A stretch of 64,000 nt of DNA from NCBI RefSeq assembly GCF_001641695.1, contig NZ_LSEF01000052.1, positions 76,498-140,497 of the forward strand, given 5' to 3'. Source of the DNA: Bradyrhizobium neotropicale. GTDB lineage: Bacteria > Pseudomonadota > Alphaproteobacteria > Rhizobiales > Xanthobacteraceae. This document shows, in pieces, positions 41,648 to 51,900 of the stretch. A program made the position numbers and the translations under genes. Below the pieces are notes generated by a model. It had not been told where the DNA came from. It ran no database searches and saw nothing but the letters and a program-made list of their open reading frames with translations. Every line of letters begins with the position of its first letter. The first letter of the stretch is position 1.

Positions 41648-42811
41648 ATGGCCACGCTCGCTTCCATCGCGGACCTGCCGTTAGGCGAGGGTGTCACGCA
41701 CGTCGCGGGGATGCTGCCCGCGGACATTGCCGCAGTAGGATTGCGCGAGGGCATGACCGTGTTTTGGCACGGCGATCGACCAATCGGCCATGTGTTGGTG
41801 CACGAGGGACAGCAGATCGGCTCGCGCGTTGATCACATCGACGCTGACTATCTGCTGGCAATCGAGGACGAGTTACGAAGGCAGGTCGAGCCTGCTGTCT
41901 CGGCAAGCGTGGTGATCTGCACGCGGGACCGACCGGATGAGCTGGCCGCATGCCTTGCTTCGTTGCCCAGGCAAAGCCGACGACCACGTGAGGTCGTCGT
42001 AGTTGACAACGCCTCGCGGGATCAGCGCACGCGGGATGTTGCGTTGGCTGCGGGGGTCATCTACATGCGCGAAGACAGGCTCGGGCTCGATGTCGCCCGC
42101 AATACCGGCGTGCTTCGTGCCACCGGCGACATTGTGGCTTTTACCGACGACGACGTGGTGCTTCACCCGCATTGGCTGGAGCGGCTGTTGGCCGCATTCG
42201 ATCAGCCACAGGTGGCTGCTGTAACAGGCCTTGTGCTTCCTGCAGAACTTGCAACCGAGGCGCAACGGCATTTCGAGACCTACTGGGGATTTGGCAAAGG
42301 CTATCGGGAGCAGGACTTCGACAGTTCATGCTTCAAGTCGCATCGAAGGAACGCTTTCCCCGCGTGGGAGATCGGCGCCGGGGCCAGCATGGCGTTCCGC
42401 CGCGAGGTGTTTGAAAAGGTCGGTCTTTTCGACGAACGTCTCGACGTCGGCCAGGCAGGCTGCTCGGGCGATTCGGAATACTGGTACCGGTTGCTCGCGA
42501 GCGGATACACCTGCCGCTACGCACCTTCCTCAGTGGCATTCCATTCCCACCGACGGACGATTGAGGGGCTCGCGAGCCAAATCTACTATTACATGCGAGG
42601 CCACGTCGCCGCGCTACTGGTGCAATATGAGCGGACCGGGCTCGCAGAAAATCCGGCTCGCGCGTATCTGTATCTTCCGAAATGGTATTCGTATCGGCTG
42701 CTCCGCAGAGCGTTTGGCCCCAAGCGCGTTGCTGATCGTTTTCTCAAGGAGGAGATCGCCGGCTGTGTGTCGGGCTTCCGCTTCTATCACGGTGAGGGGA
42801 AGCGCAAATGA
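41648..42811 (+). CDS. Family 2 glycosyltransferase with N-terminal extension
   Basis: A 387-residue protein. The first ~85 residues form a separate small domain (LPLGEGVTHVAGMLP, GHVLVHEGQQIGSRVDHIDAD) seen in some rhizobial glycosyltransferases; the GT2 core then begins ASVVICTRDRPDELAACLASLP and holds VVVDNASRDQ, DVARNTGVLRA and FTDDDVVLHPHW near residue 165. GASMAFRREVFEKVG and CSGDSEYWYRLL are the acceptor side. The extension's function is unknown; binding an acceptor or activating the core is possible. Overlaps the next gene by four bases (ATGA), so production is coupled. Confidence 0.9.
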   Translation: MATLASIADLPLGEGVTHVAGMLPADIAAVGLREGMTVFWHGDRPIGHVLVHEGQQIGSRVDHIDADYLLAIEDELRRQVEPAVSASVVICTRDRPDELAACLASLPRQSRRPREVVVVDNASRDQRTRDVALAAGVIYMREDRLGLDVARNTGVLRATGDIVAFTDDDVVLHPHWLERLLAAFDQPQVAAVTGLVLPAELATEAQRHFETYWGFGKGYREQDFDSSCFKSHRRNAFPAWEIGAGASMAFRREVFEKVGLFDERLDVGQAGCSGDSEYWYRLLASGYTCRYAPSSVAFHSHRRTIEGLASQIYYYMRGHVAALLVQYERTGLAENPARAYLYLPKWYSYRLLRRAFGPKRVADRFLKEEIAGCVSGFRFYHGEGKRK

Positions 42812-45747
42812 CGGCCACTTCTCTTACCTCGATCGTGATCCCCGCTCGGGATGCCGAGAAAACCATCCCTCGGACCCTTGAAAGCCTGCTCGCTCAGACC
42901 GACCCAGAATGGGAAGCGCTGATTGTTGACGATGGCTCTCTCGATGCGACGCCGGCCATCGTTGCCGGCTATACGGCGCGTGACGCCCGTTTCATCGCAC
43001 TTCAATCCGATGGGCGGGGTGTATCGGCGGCCCGCAATGTCGGCCTGTCCAGCGCAAGCGGAGAGCGGCTTCTTTTCCTCGATAGCGACGACTGGATCGA
43101 CGAGCAGTTTCTGGCGAAAATGAACGCGGCGCTGGATGAAAATCCTTCGGCGATCGCCGCTTGCTGCGATCATTGTCGCGTGATGCCTGATGGCGACCAA
43201 ACGCCTCGCTATAGTAATGCCTCGGTTGCGATCAATCCGTTTGAGGCGTTTGCGCGCAGCTGTCCGGTCGCCGTCCACAGTGTCCTCGTCAAAAAAAGCG
43301 CAGTGCTGGGCGTTGGTGGCTTTGAGACTAGCCTTCGTACGTGCGAGGAATGGGACCTTTGGCAGCGGATCGCGCGAACGGGCGGCGGCTGGATTCATGT
43401 CGATGAGTTGCTGAGCTATTATCGGGCAAATGAGCATTCCCTATCCAAGGACGTCCGGCAAATGCTGGTCGACGGGAATGTTGTTATCGCTCGCGGATTT
43501 TCGACCGACGAACGGGTGAAAAATCCTGTGCCGGCGCATAAGAACGGAGCATGTGCCGCTCACGGCAGACCGCAGGCGGCAGCACATGCTTATTTTGCGC
43601 TTTGGTGCTGGGGCATAGAGTGCGGTCGCGAGAACGCGAGCCATCCTTCAAGGAATGTCCTCGCCGACATTCCGCAATCGGCGACTTCGGCGGATCAGAT
43701 CGCCTTTTGCCTGCTGGATGCAATTGCGGTAGGCGCTCGAGCAACGCCGGCGAAGCTGGCAAGTCGCTGGGCACAGTTTGGCGCGCATGTGACCGAACTG
43801 ATCACCGCGATCGGGCAGGCCTGGAACGATCCGGCGGAAGCCCGAAAGGTCCAGTATCGATTTGAGCGCATGCTGCTCGACTACGATGACCTTTCGGCTC
43901 CGCGCGAGCTCGCGCTGACACTCGGCCTCCGCGTCGACCTTCGGCAGCTTCCGGAATTCAGCCCGCCCAATCATGTAGACCGACTTTATATCTACGTTAG
44001 CGATGGACCGGAGGTCCTGGCCCTGGTCGACGTCGGATTGCTCGGCGCGGTGGATCTGGGTTTCTGGACGAAGCTTGTTCACGAGCATCTCGCCCATTTG
44101 CATATCCGGGTCCCGCAGGATTGGCGATCCCGGAATCTGGGCCGGCCGGCCAGGTTGATGAGACGCGTTCGGCGACTGGGGCGCAGCAATGCGGATAGTC
44201 ATCGGCACCGGTTGCGGGTGTTGCGGGACAGCGTCGGGAGTAAAGCCAAGCCGCGGCCAGCTTCAAGCTTGCCGGTGTCTCGCCGCGGCGAGAGCCATGC
44301 CGTTGGAGAAAGCCAGTGCGACATTGGACGTGAGTTGTTCTGGGAACGGTTCTTTCAAAAGGAGGACCCCTGGAATTACTGCTCGCCCTATGAGCAGGAG
44401 AAGTACCGGCGCCAACTGGACTTGCTGCCGGTTGAACCGGCGGAGCGCGCTATCGAACTAGCATGTGCCGAAGGGCATTTTAGCCGGCAGTTGGCTCCCC
44501 AGGTCGGCCACCTCCTTGCATCCGATATTTCGCCAACCGCGCTCAAGCGCGCGCGTCGGCGATGCAACGGGATTCGCAATGTGGATTTTCTCAAGCTTGA
44601 TCTGTCTGCCGACCGTCTCCCCGAAGCGATGGATCTGATCTGCTGCTCCGAGGTGCTTTACTACCTGGATGACGAAGCCGAATTGGCGCTCGTCGTGCAA
44701 AAGATCGCGGAAGCCTTGCGTCCCGGTGGTCATCTGATCACGGCGCACAGTTTCGTCCTGAAGGACGAAAAGTCGCGGACCGGGTTCGATTGGGAGAATT
44801 CCTACGGGGCTGAAACGATTGCTCGGGTAATGATGCAGCGTTCCGATCTTGCGCTTGAGGCATCGATACAAACCGAGCTCTATCGTGTCGATCGTTACAG
44901 GCGACCGAAGCCTGGCGAAGCCGCGCCGGATCCGCTGGTGACGACGACGCAGATACGCGCACCGATCGAACGAGAGGTCGCGCGATTTATCGTGCGAAAT
45001 GGCGCCGTCAGGCGGCGATCGGAAGTTCTGCAATCGGAAAGACGACCGCACGTTCCGGTCTTGATGTACCATCGAATTGCGACCGATGGGCCGGAAGGGC
45101 TTGGACGCTATCGGGTCGATCCGGATACCTTTGCGGAGCAGATGCTGTGGTTGCGGAGAAACGGCTACCACACCATCAATTCGGAGCAGTTGGCGTGGTT
45201 CGTGGCCAACGACTACCCGTTTGAGGGCAGGCCGCTGCTGATCACCTTCGACGACGGATATGAGGATTTTGCCGAACAGGCGTGGCCGATCTTGAAAGCC
45301 AATGATCTGTCCGCGGAGGTGTTCATTGTCACGGATCTGGTTGGCGGGCAGGCCGAATGGGATAGGCCATTCGGAACGCCTGCGCCACTGATGGATGTCG
45401 ACAAGATTGTCGCGCTTGCCGGCGAGGGGGCGATGTTTGGCAGTCACCTCGCGCGCCATCCCCGTAGTGACCGGCTTTCAAGCTCGGAACTTGCCGAAGA
45501 ACTGCTGCGGTCCCGCGTGCAACTGGAGACGTGGCTGGGGCGGCCGACGACATCGCTTGCCGCTCCATTTGGCTGCACCGATCAGCGGTTCAGAATTCTC
45601 GCGGCGGAGTGCGGCTATAAAGCCATATTCAACACGGTCGACCGGGCTGCCGGGCTGACTGATAATTTGCTCGACTTGCCGCGCATCGAAGTGAGAGGCG
45701 ATCGTAATTTGAAGGCGTTTGTGCACTGCTTGGAGCAGTATCAATGA
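42808..45747 (+). CDS. Trifunctional GT2 - NodS-like methyltransferase - NodB-like deacetylase
   Basis: A 979-residue protein with three enzyme domains. Residues 1-~230 are a GT2 (LTSIVIPARDAEKTI, LIVDDGSLDATP, FLDSDDWID near 91-98, CEEWDLW). A ~250-residue linker region follows. Residues ~505-700 are a NodS-like methyltransferase (EDPWNYCSPYEQEKYRR, then AIELACAEGHFSRQL as motif I). Residues ~745-979 are a polysaccharide deacetylase: HVPVLMYHRI, ITFDDGY with Asp815/Asp816, GSHLARHP with His880/His884, and APFGC. Coupled by overlap to genes on both sides (42811, 45744). It suggests one protein adds an N-acetylated sugar and edits it, but the linkage is unknown. Confidence 0.92.
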   Translation: MTATSLTSIVIPARDAEKTIPRTLESLLAQTDPEWEALIVDDGSLDATPAIVAGYTARDARFIALQSDGRGVSAARNVGLSSASGERLLFLDSDDWIDEQFLAKMNAALDENPSAIAACCDHCRVMPDGDQTPRYSNASVAINPFEAFARSCPVAVHSVLVKKSAVLGVGGFETSLRTCEEWDLWQRIARTGGGWIHVDELLSYYRANEHSLSKDVRQMLVDGNVVIARGFSTDERVKNPVPAHKNGACAAHGRPQAAAHAYFALWCWGIECGRENASHPSRNVLADIPQSATSADQIAFCLLDAIAVGARATPAKLASRWAQFGAHVTELITAIGQAWNDPAEARKVQYRFERMLLDYDDLSAPRELALTLGLRVDLRQLPEFSPPNHVDRLYIYVSDGPEVLALVDVGLLGAVDLGFWTKLVHEHLAHLHIRVPQDWRSRNLGRPARLMRRVRRLGRSNADSHRHRLRVLRDSVGSKAKPRPASSLPVSRRGESHAVGESQCDIGRELFWERFFQKEDPWNYCSPYEQEKYRRQLDLLPVEPAERAIELACAEGHFSRQLAPQVGHLLASDISPTALKRARRRCNGIRNVDFLKLDLSADRLPEAMDLICCSEVLYYLDDEAELALVVQKIAEALRPGGHLITAHSFVLKDEKSRTGFDWENSYGAETIARVMMQRSDLALEASIQTELYRVDRYRRPKPGEAAPDPLVTTTQIRAPIEREVARFIVRNGAVRRRSEVLQSERRPHVPVLMYHRIATDGPEGLGRYRVDPDTFAEQMLWLRRNGYHTINSEQLAWFVANDYPFEGRPLLITFDDGYEDFAEQAWPILKANDLSAEVFIVTDLVGGQAEWDRPFGTPAPLMDVDKIVALAGEGAMFGSHLARHPRSDRLSSSELAEELLRSRVQLETWLGRPTTSLAAPFGCTDQRFRILAAECGYKAIFNTVDRAAGLTDNLLDLPRIEVRGDRNLKAFVHCLEQYQ

Positions 45748-46742
45748 GTACCAGTAAGTATTTGGTCAGTGTGGTCATTCCGGCTTTCAACGCCGAGGCA
45801 ACGATCGACGAGACGCTTCGCAGCGTCAGATCGCAGTCGTACGAACGGCTCGAGATCATCGTGGTGGATGATGGCTCCGCCGACGGCACGCTTGCCGTCG
45901 CGGAGAGGCATGCGGAGTGCGATCCCCGTATCAATATCGTGAGGCAGGATAACGCAGGCGTTGCAGCCGCCCGCAATACCGGATGGCGGGCTGCTCGTGC
46001 GGATTTCATCGCGTTCATCGATGCCGATGATCTGTGGGCGCCCGGCAAGATCGAGCGGCAGCTCCAGGCCATGATGGACGGAGGAGAGAGGACGGGCCTC
46101 GTCTATAGCTGGTACGCCTGGATCGACGCGAAAAGCCGTGTGAGCGTCAAATCCGATCCCGTCTTTCATGCAGGCGAGGTGCTGGACTATCTGTTTGAAG
46201 GCAACTTCATCGGCAACGGAAGTTCAGCGATGGTCCGCAGGGAAGCCCTGGTCGCTGCGAACGGGTTCGAAAGCGGCCTCCGGGCATCGGGCGCACAGGG
46301 CTGCGAAGATCTTCTGCTTTATTGCCGCGTCGCCGAAACCTATCACTTCGCGGTGGTGCCTGAATACGAGATCGGCTACCGCTACCTGCCGAACAATATG
46401 TCCAGCGATATGACGCGGATGTTTCGCTCATGGATGCTGGTTGCCGACGAGATGGCCGCACGCCATCCCGATCGCATTGCCTTGCTGGACCGCGGAATCA
46501 GCAACTACGCCCGGTGGTTGCTTCGACGGGCGTTGATCGGCGGCCGATTGCGGTACTTCGCATCGGTCCTTTGGTTGCTCGCCCGGCGGAATCCCCTGTT
46601 GGCGGCCAAGGTCGCCACGCTTGGCCTGCCGCGGGATATGATCTCCGCAGGGTGGTGGATGTCGCGCGGTTTGCGACACAGAGAGTTCCGACGGCCATCG
46701 CCGTCGTTCCTGATCGGCGACCCCAGTCAATCTCAATGGTAG
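45744..46742 (+). CDS. Family 2 glycosyltransferase
   Basis: A 332-residue GT2 with all usual motifs: VSVVIPAFNAEATIDETLRS, IIVVDDGSADGT, GVAAARNTGWRAAR and FIDADDLWAPGKIERQ near residue 92. GAQGCEDLLLYCRV is the acidic acceptor-side element, and a basic C-terminal third follows. The start overlaps the stop of the trifunctional gene (ATGA), and its own stop lies inside the start region of the ABC exporter gene. It probably elongates the repeat unit after the sugars added by the two preceding proteins. Confidence 0.93.
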   Translation: MSTSKYLVSVVIPAFNAEATIDETLRSVRSQSYERLEIIVVDDGSADGTLAVAERHAECDPRINIVRQDNAGVAAARNTGWRAARADFIAFIDADDLWAPGKIERQLQAMMDGGERTGLVYSWYAWIDAKSRVSVKSDPVFHAGEVLDYLFEGNFIGNGSSAMVRREALVAANGFESGLRASGAQGCEDLLLYCRVAETYHFAVVPEYEIGYRYLPNNMSSDMTRMFRSWMLVADEMAARHPDRIALLDRGISNYARWLLRRALIGGRLRYFASVLWLLARRNPLLAAKVATLGLPRDMISAGWWMSRGLRHREFRRPSPSFLIGDPSQSQW

Positions 46743-48568
46743 AAAACGCAGGCGACGTGACAAGGCCGAGAGCAGCGCGGCGCGCGGCATTGGCCGAACT
46801 GTGGCGACTTCTCAAGGTGGCTCCGCTACCGCGTTGGGCGACGCCCGTGCTGATCGTTCTCGGCCTGGCCTCGTCGCTGGCGGAAACGGTCGGGATCACG
46901 CTCGTGCTGCTCTTCTTCTATCTCGCAATGGGGCAGGTCGAGCTTACCACGTCGACCAGCGGCATCTTGGGCGATGCGCTCCGACATGCGACCGGCTGGT
47001 TTCACAGCTCGGCTGAAACCGCTCTGGTGGTGCTGCTTCTCATCATTTTGCGCGGCGCCCTAGCTTTCGCCAATACGCTGATCAGCGCGCGCGTTGGCGA
47101 GCAGATCAATGAAGTCGCGCGCAATCGCGTCCATCTGCAGTATCTGTCGACCTCATATCAGTTCTTTCAGCGCCACGACGAGGCCTATCTCATGGAGGTT
47201 CTCGGAACGGAGACATGGTTGATCTCGGCGGCTTATAGCAGCCTTACCCGCATCATCGTCAGCTCGTGTTCGATCTTTCTTTTTGTGTCGTTTCTCTTTG
47301 CGCTCTCGGTGAAGATTACGATTATGGCCATCGCTGCGTCGTTGGTCGCGTCTGCCGGGCTGCGCTACCTGTCCAGACCCATTCAGGAGCTCGGCGGCGG
47401 GGTGAAGTTGGCCCATCAGAGGCTGGGAGAGCATATGCTGATGACACTTCAGGGCATGCGCACGATCCGGGCGTATGGTCAGGAGAGGGCGCACCAGGAA
47501 CGCTTTGAGTGCGGGTCAGCGGAGGCGCGCCGTGTCGCGCTGGGACTTGCGCGCCTTTCCGGGCTGGTTTCTCCGCTTACGGAAATCGGATACCTGGTGG
47601 TGCTTTGCCTCGTCATCGCGTCCGCCGACATGTGGGGAATCGGGTTTGCGACCAGTCTTACGGCGGTCGCCTTGCTCTATCGATTGCAGCCGCATGTGCG
47701 GGAGCTGGAGGCCAGTCTGTTGTATATGGCGCAAATCGAGCCACAGCTGCGCTCCATCCGTCTCATGCTGGCGACGGACGACAAGGAATACCCGAAGCCG
47801 GGGCGCCTGGCGATCAGCAGGCTGAGCGACAGCATTTCGTTTCGCAACGTGACCTTCCGCTACGACGCCGGATCCGAGCCCGCGGTTCGCGACGTGTCCT
47901 TTGACATTCCGGCGGGCAAGATCACCGCGCTCGTCGGCGCGAGCGGGGCGGGTAAGACCACGATCGTGAACCTCCTGCTTGGACTTTATTCGGCGACCGG
48001 AGGAAGCATCAGGGTTGACGGCCGTCCCCTCGAAGACCTCCGCCGCACCGATTGGCTTGGCCTGCTCGCGATTGCCGGCCAGGACGTCGACCTGGTCGAA
48101 GGCACCGTGATCGACAATGTGCGCATGTCCAAGAATGACGCCTCGGACGGCGAGATCTTGCACGCGTTGCGTGTGGCCGGCATTTCGGAGATCGTCGAAG
48201 CGTTGCCCGACAAGTACAACACCTGGATCGGGCAGCATGGCATGCGCTTTTCGGGCGGACAGCGTCAGCGCATTGGACTGGCCCGGGCGATTGTCCGCAA
48301 TCCGGAGTTCCTGATCCTTGACGAGGCCATGAGCGCGCTCGATCGCTCACTGGAGGATAGCGTCAAGCACGCAATCCAGCAGCAGCTCAAAGGCCGGAGC
48401 TTGTTGCTCATTACCCATCGGCTGGAGTCTGTGCTCGACGCAGACCACGTGGTGTGCCTTGAGGCCGGCCGGGTTAGCGCGGAGGGGCCCCCAACGAAGT
48501 TGCTGGCGGACTCCAGCAGCCTTTTTTCCCGGAACCTGCGGGTGGGCGCCGTCGGAACTCGACATTGA
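46736..48568 (+). CDS. ABC exporter, fused membrane and ATPase domains (MsbA/PglK type)
   Basis: A 610-residue half-transporter. Residues ~20-320 hold six membrane helices; the ATPase half (~360-600) has Walker A VGASGAGKTTI near residue 400, the signature FSGGQRQRIG near 507, and Walker B FLILDEAMSALD followed by ITHR. It resembles lipid A/lipid-linked oligosaccharide flippases and would work as a homodimer. ATG 46736 overlaps the GT2 stop; the frame extends to 46430 but entirely inside the GT2 gene. GTG 46757 is an alternative. Its presence beside a Wzx flippase is curious; it could export the trifunctional product or a glycolipid. Confidence 0.9.
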   Translation: MVENAGDVTRPRAARRAALAELWRLLKVAPLPRWATPVLIVLGLASSLAETVGITLVLLFFYLAMGQVELTTSTSGILGDALRHATGWFHSSAETALVVLLLIILRGALAFANTLISARVGEQINEVARNRVHLQYLSTSYQFFQRHDEAYLMEVLGTETWLISAAYSSLTRIIVSSCSIFLFVSFLFALSVKITIMAIAASLVASAGLRYLSRPIQELGGGVKLAHQRLGEHMLMTLQGMRTIRAYGQERAHQERFECGSAEARRVALGLARLSGLVSPLTEIGYLVVLCLVIASADMWGIGFATSLTAVALLYRLQPHVRELEASLLYMAQIEPQLRSIRLMLATDDKEYPKPGRLAISRLSDSISFRNVTFRYDAGSEPAVRDVSFDIPAGKITALVGASGAGKTTIVNLLLGLYSATGGSIRVDGRPLEDLRRTDWLGLLAIAGQDVDLVEGTVIDNVRMSKNDASDGEILHALRVAGISEIVEALPDKYNTWIGQHGMRFSGGQRQRIGLARAIVRNPEFLILDEAMSALDRSLEDSVKHAIQQQLKGRSLLLITHRLESVLDADHVVCLEAGRVSAEGPPTKLLADSSSLFSRNLRVGAVGTRH

Positions 48569-48920
48569 ACTTGCCGCCGCGCGGTAATCCAGCGCGGATC
48601 GAGATGTCGAAGGTCCGCAATTGCGCGCGTCGGCATCGCGCGATCATGTTCTCACCCGTTAGTCCTAGGATGAAACGAAGAGTAGGAAACGCGATTGCGA
48701 AGCCGGTGTGCATGACGAAAGTAACGCTCTGAGTAGATCTAAGCATTGCTGCTGTTCCCTTCGAGGAACTTGCGCGCAATGGACTGCACGTAGATGCGGC
48801 ACTGACGACGTTCCTGAGTGAGGCGTCGCGCTTTCTTTCGCGTGCTTCAAGTTTTCCCGAATTTCATAAACCGGTGTGAACGCCTTCGTGCTGGTTGTGG
48901 TGCGAAGGAGAACTCCCGTC
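48569..48920. other. Region upstream of the giant secreted protein
   Basis: About 350 bases without a gene. Next to the ABC exporter stop is a hairpin, CCGCGC (48577-48582) with GCGCGG (48592-48597) and a nine-base loop, which may end that transcript. The rest presumably holds the promoter of the RTX/GH16 gene. Confidence 0.45.
48577..48597 (+). terminator. Hairpin after ABC exporter gene
   Basis: CCGCGC and GCGCGG form a six-base-pair GC stem around a nine-base loop, starting nine bases after the stop codon. There is no T-tract, so it is only a candidate. Confidence 0.35.
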
Positions 48921-51900
48921 ATGACAACAAACCAAACCTACGCGAGCATTATCGTTGGAACTTCTGGGTCTGACATTCTCTTCGGAGCCACTGGAAACGA
49001 CCTTCTTACCGGCGGAGCCGGCAGCGACATCTTCGCGATTTCGAAGGGCTACGGCTCCGACACCATCAGCGACTTTCAGGCCGGCGCTGGTGGTGACGTC
49101 CTGCGTGTCCAGAACTACGGCTTCGCAACCTTCGCAACCTTCGTTGCGGCTGCCAGGCAGGTGGGGGCCGATACGGTCGTCACCCTGTCGAGCACCGAAA
49201 TCCTGACGTTGCAGAACCTCACGCTCTCCTCTCTCGTCGCCTCCAACGTCGTCCTCGACAATCCGCTTCAGGGTAGCGCTCCGCCGAATACGGCGGCGCT
49301 CACCGTACAGGCTGGCGGTACGTTGATCGGCAGCGCGATGAACGACTCCCTGCAGGCGCTCGGAACCGGGGTTACCCTGATCGGGGGCGCGGGCGACGAC
49401 ACCTACTTCATGTACGACCACAACACGAAGGTCGTGGAACAGGCTGGCCAGGGTATCGATACTATCAACGATGGGATGATCGACGGCTACAGCCTCGTCA
49501 ATGCGTCGAATGTCGAAAACCTGATTCTGGGCGGCAACTATGCATCGCCGGCGACCGGCAACGATCTCGATAACATCATCATCGGCAACTCCGGCAACAA
49601 CATCATCGATGGCGGCAAGGGCAATGATGTGCTCAACGGCGGCGCCGGCATCGACACCTTTGTCATCGCCGTCGGCAACGGCAACGACGTCATCACCGAT
49701 TTCAAGACCGGCGCCGGCGGAGACATCTTGCAGCTCAACGGCACCGGTTTCCACACCCTTGCCGACGTCACCGCCGCCATGAAGCAGGTCGGCACCGACA
49801 CCGTCCTTACGCTCAGCAGCGGGGAAAATATTAGGCTCAACAATACCAAGGTCGGGGATTTTACCACGGCCAACGTCAATATCGTCACGCCGCGCGCCGA
49901 CATGGTGCAGACCTTCAACGACGATTTCAACACGCTCTCCGCGGGCCAGGATCCGCATCTGACGTGGCGCACAAGCTATGCCTGGAGCGGCGCGACGAGT
50001 TACTCGCTCGCGGGCGAGCAGCAGGTCTACGTCGACCCGAGCTTTTCGGGACTGCCGGGAAGCCAGGCCGCCTCGGCGCCGCTTGGCCTTGATCCGTTCT
50101 CGATCCAGAACGGCCATCTCGTCATCACGGCGCAGCCGCTGCCCGCGAGCGACGCGGCTTATGTCGGCAACCACCAGTTTTCGTCGGGCATGATCTCGTC
50201 GCAGAACAGCTTCGCCCAGACCTACGGCTATTTTCAGATGACCGCCACGTTGTCCGGCACGCCCGGCGCGTGGCCTGCTTTCTGGATGCTGCCCACCAAC
50301 ACGCACGGTCTCGCAACGGAGCTCGACGTGCTCGAAGCCCTCGGCACACATCCTGACCAGTCTCATTGGGGTCTCCGATCCTCGACCACACCTGATCAGG
50401 GGAATTGGGCGAATACCGCCAACCTGACGGCAGGCGAGCACACTTTCGCGGTGGAATGGACACCGTACACACTGACCTATTTCGTGGATGGCGCGGAGGT
50501 GGGGCAGGTGGCCACACCCTCGGACATGAATACCGCGATGTACATGATCGCCAACCTTGCCATGGGCGGGAGCTGGGCCGGCAATGCCGCCCCCGATGCG
50601 ACCGCGACAGTGTCGATCAATTCGATTGCTGCGTATCAACTGCCGGAATACTCGCTTGCGAACTATACGCTGCTCGCCAGCGGAACGCCGATCAACACGA
50701 TCACCGGGACCGCGAGCGCCGACACCCTGACCGGCACGTCCGGCAATGATCTGATCGACGGAGCAGGGGGCGCCGACACCCTGAGCGGCGGCGCTGGCGA
50801 CGACACCTATATCGTCTCCGATCCAAACGCCAAGGTCGTAGAGGGCTATGGCGGCGGCATCGACACGATAAAGTCATCGGTCACCTACAAGCTTCCCGAC
50901 TATGTCGAGAACCTGACGCTCACGGGCTCGCCTGCGATCAACGCAACGGGCAATTCCCAGTCCAACATCATCATCGGCAACAATGCCGCCAACATCATCA
51001 CCGGCGGGCTCGGCAACGACGTCATGACCGGCGGCGGCGGCGCGGATACCTTCGTCATCAATGCCGGCGACGGTTCGGACATCATCACCGACTTCACGCC
51101 AGGTTCGGCGGCGGGGCACGACGTCGTTCAGCTCAACGGCTTCGCCTTCACCTCGTTCAGTGACATCCAGGGGGCGATGACTCAGGTCGGGAACGACGTC
51201 TATCTGGCGCTGACGAACCAGGACACCCTTGTTTTCCGCAACACGACGATCGCGTCCTTTACCAGCAACGATTTCCAGCTTCCTGTTTCACTGCCGGTCG
51301 GCGGCCTGATCACATCATGGATCAACGGAAGCGCCAGCAGCCACATGGTCTACGGCACCTCGGCCAACGACAAGATTACTGCGTATAACACCGACGATAC
51401 GATGGTCGGATGGACCGGTGACGACACTTACGTCGTCAACAACGCGAACCAGAAAATCATTGAGAATCCCGGCGGCGGCATCGACAGTGCCGAAGCATGG
51501 ACCTCCTATACACTGCCGGACAACGTCGAAAACCTGACCCTGATGATGGGCGGGCTCACCGGCACCGGCAACCAGCTCGCGAACCGCATTGTGGGCTCGA
51601 GCGGCGACGACGTCCTCAACGGTGGCGGCGGCAACGACTGGATATCAGGAGGCGCGGGTAACGACACGTTCGTCTATACCCCTGTCAGCGGCAACGTCAC
51701 GATCGCCGACTTCCACGTTCTGACCACCAACAGTTCCGAGCACGACGAGCTGCTGCTGAAGGGCTATGACGCCTCTGCCTACCTAACAAGCGTTGGCGAC
51801 GTGTGGACCGTCCACTACGCGAGAGGCTCGGATACGCTCAATCTCGTCGGCGTCACCCAAATGACCTCATCGGACTTCGCGTTCGTCACGGACTGGAATA

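Noticed and set aside
42808..45747. Nod-factor (nodBCS) locus proper
   Set aside because: The domain types match, but the GT2 lacks the length and membrane helices of NodC, there is no nod box, nodA, nodIJ or nodD nearby, and all neighbours are EPS genes.
48864..50639. 591-codon minus-strand frame opposite the RTX gene
   Set aside because: Repetitive Val/Asp/Ala pattern arises from reading RTX repeats backwards; no start signal or domain.
49380..51880. Toxin (RTX haemolysin) interpretation of the giant protein
   Set aside because: RTX repeats are shared by many type I-secreted proteins; the only enzymatic domain is GH16, and no pore-forming or acylation features are visible.
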